DNA of 61,947 nucleotides from Myxococcota bacterium (GTDB lineage Bacteria > Myxococcota_A > UBA9160 > UBA6930): NCBI GenBank assembly GCA_028277885.1, contig JANQFK010000071.1, positions 1 through 61,947 on the forward strand, in the 5' to 3' direction. The notes under the pieces were generated by a model. It saw nothing but the letters and a program-made list of their open reading frames with translations. It was not told where the DNA came from and searched no databases. Positions 58,493 to 61,947 of the stretch are shown here, one piece after another; within the stretch, counting starts at the first letter, position 1, and every line of letters starts with the position of its first letter. Both the position numbers and the translations under genes were made by a program.

Positions 58493-59917
58493 CTATTCGA
58501 CGTAGCCGAGGCTGCGCAGGCGCTCGACGGCCTCGGGCGGCGCCGCGGGCTCCGCCGGGTCCGCCTCGAACACACCGCTCGTCTCGAGCCGTTCGCGCAG
58601 CTCGGACGCCAGGCGCTCCCGCACCTCGGGCCGCTGGGCGGCGAGGTCCGATCGCTCCCGGGGATCCCAGCTCAGGTCGAACAGGCGCGGCGCATGGTGC
58701 CGGTACCAGACGAGCTTCAGCGGGTAGCGGGTGAGCGTCGCCATGTCGCCGAAGACCCGGTCCCCGGGCCCGCAGTGCTCGCGCTTCTCGCCGGGGTAGA
58801 CGCGGACCGCCTCGGGCCAGTCGCCGGGCTTCTCGCCGCCGTAGACCGCCAGCAGGGGCCGTGCGGGCTGCGCGGGCTCCGCGACGGGAAGCGGTCGCCC
58901 CGACAGCTCCGCGGCGGGCTCCGCGCCGGCCCAGGCCAGCAGCGAAGGCGCCAGGTCGAGGAGCGAGACCGGCGCCTCGATCCGGGCCGGTGCCGCCCCG
59001 GCCACCCCGTGCACCACGAGGGGAACGTGGAGGAGCACGTTGTGCACGCTGAACTGGTGGTCGAGGAGCCGATCCTCGCCGAGGTGCTCGCCGTGGTCCG
59101 AGGTCACGATGGTCACCAGGCGTTCGGCGAGGCCGCGCTCGGCGAGGCGCGTCCGGATGGCGGCGAGCTTGCGGTCCGCGGCGGCCACGTCGCCGAGGTA
59201 GAGCCCGCGCAGCAGCGCGAGCTCGGGCGGCGGCGGGATCGCGTCGCAGATGCGCGCGGTGGACTGGCGCAGCCGCCGCGCCGCCCCGGCGTCCGCCCCT
59301 TCGGGCAGGAAGGGGTTCGCCTCCCGCACCGCATAGGGCTCGTGGGCGTCCATCAGGTTCACGAACAGGAAGAAGGGCCGGCCCGGTCGGCGGCGCCGCG
59401 TCCACGTCTCGAGGTTGCTCATCACGAAGCCCGCCGTCCCGGAGTCCCAGGACTCCGCAACGAGGTCCTCGCCGCTGCGCACCGCATAGCGCTCGAACCC
59501 CTGGCTCAGGCCGAAGGGAGCCGAGACGAGCGGGTTCTCGGAGAGGCCGACGGTCTCGTAGCCCTCGGCGGCGAGGCGCTCGGCCAGGGTCTCCACGGCT
59601 TCGGGCAGCACGACGCGACGCGCGGCCCCCACCCCGTGGTGCTCGACGCCCAGCCCGCTGAAGAGCGACGCGTGGGAGGGTACGGTCCAGGGCGCCTCGG
59701 CGTACGCATGGGCGTAGAGCAGCCCGGCGCGGGCCAGGGCGTCGAAGGCCGGGGTCACGCCGGGCTCGGACCCGAGGGCCGAGACCGCGTCGGCCCGCAC
59801 GGTGTCGAGCACGACGAGGAGGAAGGACGGGCGCGGGTCGGCGGGCGCACGGGCGCACCCCGACGCGCCCCAGAGCGCGAGGAGCAGCACCGTCGCGACC
59901 GCGCGGCGGGCTACCAG
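58493..59917 (-). CDS. Sulfatase-fold lipoprotein (alkaline phosphatase superfamily)
   Basis: 474 residues if started at the CTG at 59917, which lies in the last codons of the RmlB-like gene. This start gives a lipoprotein signal with an Arg pair (VARRAVATVLLLALWGASGC, Cys21). A GTG at 59890 is the conventional alternative but leaves no basic n-region. The superfamily motifs are FLLVVLDTVRAD (D38), WTVPSHASLFSG and TSDHGEHLG. The nucleophile position is Thr78 (T-V-P-S-H) rather than Cys or Ser of C/SxPxR, so this is more like a phosphotransferase or phosphohydrolase than a formylglycine sulfatase. It may modify envelope glycans or lipids. Confidence 0.82.
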   Translation of the reverse strand: MVARRAVATVLLLALWGASGCARAPADPRPSFLLVVLDTVRADAVSALGSEPGVTPAFDALARAGLLYAHAYAEAPWTVPSHASLFSGLGVEHHGVGAARRVVLPEAVETLAERLAAEGYETVGLSENPLVSAPFGLSQGFERYAVRSGEDLVAESWDSGTAGFVMSNLETWTRRRRPGRPFFLFVNLMDAHEPYAVREANPFLPEGADAGAARRLRQSTARICDAIPPPPELALLRGLYLGDVAAADRKLAAIRTRLAERGLAERLVTIVTSDHGEHLGEDRLLDHQFSVHNVLLHVPLVVHGVAGAAPARIEAPVSLLDLAPSLLAWAGAEPAAELSGRPLPVAEPAQPARPLLAVYGGEKPGDWPEAVRVYPGEKREHCGPGDRVFGDMATLTRYPLKLVWYRHHAPRLFDLSWDPRERSDLAAQRPEVRERLASELRERLETSGVFEADPAEPAAPPEAVERLRSLGYVE

Positions 59918-60948
59918 TAGGTGACCTCGCCGTCGCTCCCCGTGACCGGCACCGCGCGCATCCAGCGCAGGCGCTCCCACCAGTCGCGGTTCGCCCGGTA
60001 CCAGGCCACGGTCTCCGCGAGCCCCTCGTCGAGGCTCCGGCGCGCCTCGAAGCCGAGCTGCTGGACGGACTTCTTCACCGAGGCGCGCTGCTCGCTCACC
60101 TGGCCGGGCCGCTCGGGGGTGTGGCGGACGTCGTGCTCGCCCCGGCCGGTGAGCGCGAGGATGCGCCGCGCGACGTCGCGCACCGAGGTCGCCACGCCGG
60201 TGCCGGCGTTGAACACCTCGCCCCGCACCCGGGCCAGGGGAGCCTCGAGCAGCGCCCCCAGCGCGCGGCAGGTGTCCTCCACGTGGATCCAGTCCCGGGT
60301 GGCGGTGCCCTCGCCGTGGACCGTGAGGGGCTCGCCGAGGAGCGCGCTCGTCGCCAGCCGGGGCACCAGCTTCTCGAGGTGCTGGCGCGGGCCGTAGTTG
60401 TTGAAGGGACGCAGGATGACGGCGGGGGCGTCGTAGGTGCGCGCGAAGGAGTAGACCAGCCGGTCCGCACCGCACTTGGCCGCCGCGTAGGGCGTCATCG
60501 GGCGCAGGGGGTGCTCCTCGTCCATCACGTCGCCCTCGGCCGAGCCGTACACCTCCGAGGTGGAGACGTGGACGAAGCGCTCCACCCGGTCGCGGTGCCG
60601 AACCACCGCGCTCGCCAGGTTCTGGGTGCCGAGCACGTCGGTCTCCACGAACATCAGGCTGTCCGAGATGCTGCGCGGCACGTGGGTCTCGGCGGCGAAG
60701 TGCACCACCACGTCGGCCCGGGCGACCAGGGAGTCCACCACCTGGGGGCTCCGCACGTTGCCGTGGACGAACTCGAAGCGCGCCGGGTCCGAGAGCGGCT
60801 CGCGCAGGCTCTCCAGGGTGGCGGCGTAGGTGAGCGCGTCGAGCACCACCACGCGGTCCCGGGGATGCCGCGCCAGGTGGTGCCGCACGAAGTGCGAGCC
60901 CATGAAGCCGGCGCCGCCGGTGACGAGGAGGGTGCGCGCGGCGCTCAC
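59911..60948 (-). CDS. RmlB-like NDP-sugar dehydratase/epimerase (extended SDR)
   Basis: 345 residues from a GTG at 60948 overlapping the cytochrome stop (GTGA). NAD binding motif TGGAGFMG at 10-17; catalytic Tyr154 and Lys158 (YAAAK). It resembles dTDP-glucose 4,6-dehydratase in ALTYAATLESL, VHFAAETHVPRSI, RPFNNYGPRQHLEKLVPRL and DWIHVEDTCRAL. However, the STDEVYG motif of RmlB, whose Asp-Glu pair drives dehydration, reads STSEVYG at 129-135 (Ser131), more like epimerases and UDP-glucuronate decarboxylases. It could still feed WecE, but dehydratase activity is not certain. The CTG-start sulfatase-fold gene overlaps its last codons. Confidence 0.85.
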   Translation of the reverse strand: MSAARTLLVTGGAGFMGSHFVRHHLARHPRDRVVVLDALTYAATLESLREPLSDPARFEFVHGNVRSPQVVDSLVARADVVVHFAAETHVPRSISDSLMFVETDVLGTQNLASAVVRHRDRVERFVHVSTSEVYGSAEGDVMDEEHPLRPMTPYAAAKCGADRLVYSFARTYDAPAVILRPFNNYGPRQHLEKLVPRLATSALLGEPLTVHGEGTATRDWIHVEDTCRALGALLEAPLARVRGEVFNAGTGVATSVRDVARRILALTGRGEHDVRHTPERPGQVSEQRASVKKSVQQLGFEARRSLDEGLAETVAWYRANRDWWERLRWMRAVPVTGSDGEVTYW

Positions 60949-61947
60949 GGCAGGGTCTCGGGCACGGGGTCACGCTCCTCCGCCGCCACCATAGCCGAGG
61001 AGACCCCCCGGACGCGGACGCTGCGGCGCGCCTCGGCGATGTCCGTCACCGGCACGTCGTGGATGGAGAAGCCCTCCAGGCGACGCGCGAAGGCCGCATC
61101 GGACTTGCGGTAGCGGAGCCGCGCGGCCACCTCGACGCTCTCGCCGGCGAGCTCCGGCGGCAGGGCGACGCGGTAGTGCTCGCGGTCGGCGGCCCCGTGG
61201 AGGATGGCGCGGCGCAGGCGGAACCCCGCCGCCAGGCCGCCGGTGACGAAGATCTCGTTGCCCTCGGCGTCCACCGGCACCGAGACCAGCGCGAAGGCCT
61301 CCGGGTCGCGCTCCCCGTCCTCGTCGAGGAGGCCGCGGGCCAGGAGCACCTCCCCGGCCGCGTCGCGAACCACCAGCTCGACCCACGCCTCGTTCACCTC
61401 GTTCGGACCGGCCGGGAAGGCGTGCCCGACGCCGCGGTTCGTGAGCACCACCGCCAGCTCGAGCTCCGACCCCGCGTCGGCGGTCGCCGGCGCCTCGATC
61501 GCGATGGAGACCGGCGGGCCCTCGGGCACCAGGTGGCGGATCTCGGCAGGGACGGCCTCGCCGCGCAGGAAGCGCTCGGTGGCGCGCAGCTGCTCCTCGC
61601 CGCCGAGGTGGCGCGCCACGAAGGTGTTCGCGGCCAGGAAGCGGTGGCTGCGGTGACGGCCGCCGCGGCGCCGCGCCACGGGATCCCTGGAGCCCTCGAC
61701 CCGGCCCATGTGGCAGTCCTGGCAGCCCACCACCTCGCCCGCCTCGCCTACGCCGTGGGCGAAGGCCGAGACGCTCCAGTCGTCGTTCTCGTTGTGGAGG
61801 CGCACGAAGCCGAACCCGTTCAGGCCCGCGTGGGCGTTCACGGTGTGGCACGAGGAGCACTGGTGGGAGGTGTGGATCACCGGCGGCGTCATGGCCTCGC
61901 GGTGGGCCTCCGGGAAGCTCCGCACCAGCAGGCGGTTGAGCGCGTCG
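60945..61947 (-). CDS. Multihaem c-type cytochrome, N-terminal part cut by window edge
   Basis: The frame is open to the last base, so the N-terminus is missing; about 333 residues are visible. Two haem c motifs are present near the start, CSSCH in HTSHQCSSCHTVNAHAG and CQDCH in VVGCQDCHMGRV, with distal His residues around. A beta-sandwich-like C-terminal domain with LTNRGVGHAFPAG follows, as in multihaem cytochromes of the type that bind the haem-rich N-terminus. It is probably periplasmic. More haem sites may lie outside the window. Its TGA overlaps the RmlB-like start. Confidence 0.85.
   Translation of the reverse strand, partial: DALNRLLVRSFPEAHREAMTPPVIHTSHQCSSCHTVNAHAGLNGFGFVRLHNENDDWSVSAFAHGVGEAGEVVGCQDCHMGRVEGSRDPVARRRGGRHRSHRFLAANTFVARHLGGEEQLRATERFLRGEAVPAEIRHLVPEGPPVSIAIEAPATADAGSELELAVVLTNRGVGHAFPAGPNEVNEAWVELVVRDAAGEVLLARGLLDEDGERDPEAFALVSVPVDAEGNEIFVTGGLAAGFRLRRAILHGAADREHYRVALPPELAGESVEVAARLRYRKSDAAFARRLEGFSIHDVPVTDIAEARRSVRVRGVSSAMVAAEERDPVPETLP

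Overview
This is a gene-dense, very GC-rich window (by eye about 70% G+C or more) with about 52 protein genes, two of them cut by the window edges. No rRNA, tRNA, CRISPR array, insertion sequence or phage gene was seen, and no stretch above 300 bases lacks a gene. The content suggests an uncultivated free-living deltaproteobacterial-type lineage such as Myxococcota or a relative. The reasons are outer-membrane and lipoprotein genes, MopE-like DNDxDG repeats, PEP-CTERM proteins, a CRTAC1-type propeller, DUF3604, an LLM flavin oxidoreductase and a eukaryotic-type UGPase. The taxonomic assignment is inference.

Layout. 0-5 kb: TPR protein (cut), GH1 glycosidase, TraB/GumN lipoprotein, a secreted protein with a CGLG C-terminal tag, and a spondin-domain protein. 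5.5-10 kb: DksA/TraR-like protein, gamma-carbonic-anhydrase-like protein, TetR regulator, a cbpA-cbpM chaperone pair, an E2-fold acyltransferase and a GNAT. 10-16 kb: a beta-propeller/c-type cytochrome behind a triple 26-bp repeat, a secreted arginase-fold UPF0489 protein and a second CGLG-tagged protein. 16-25.5 kb: a long minus-strand run of housekeeping genes (acyl-CoA dehydrogenase, M18 aminopeptidase, UGPase, lysA, purC, MFS, lnt). 25.7-30 kb: PEP-CTERM protein, OmpA lipoprotein, bfr and bfd under a clear Fur box, alkaline phosphatase and a 52-residue zinc-ribbon protein. 30-42.6 kb: plsC-type acyltransferase, LLM oxidoreductase, paraoxonase-like protein, alanine/glycine symporter, receiver-GGDEF-EAL protein, dihydrodipicolinate-reductase-like protein with a structured leader, DUF3604 lipoprotein, trans-acting-ER-like reductase and a YbjN-like protein. 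42.6-51.5 kb: penicillin-acylase and SGNH genes, the third CGLG-tagged protein, a PrsT-like TPR lipoprotein, and a PEP-CTERM protein with a sigma-54-type promoter. 51.7-62 kb: a minus-strand envelope-glycan locus (LpxO-like hydroxylase, multi-pass protein, GT2, flippase-like protein, WecE, phosphatase/sulfatase-fold lipoprotein, RmlB-like SDR) ending in a multihaem cytochrome cut by the edge.

Two themes tie the window together. First, cell-surface sorting: three unrelated secreted proteins end in the same module (Cys-rich DPGC repeats, then CGLGxEL, a hydrophobic stretch and an Arg-rich tail), alongside two classical PEP-CTERM proteins and a PrsT-like lipoprotein. This suggests two parallel C-terminal sorting systems, with the CGLG tag as the best candidate for something poorly described. 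Second, expression signals: 11 of 52 genes have a TAnnnT box 6-9 bases before the start codon and no usable Shine-Dalgarno, which predicts leaderless mRNAs. The remaining operon-leading genes use conventional Shine-Dalgarno leaders.
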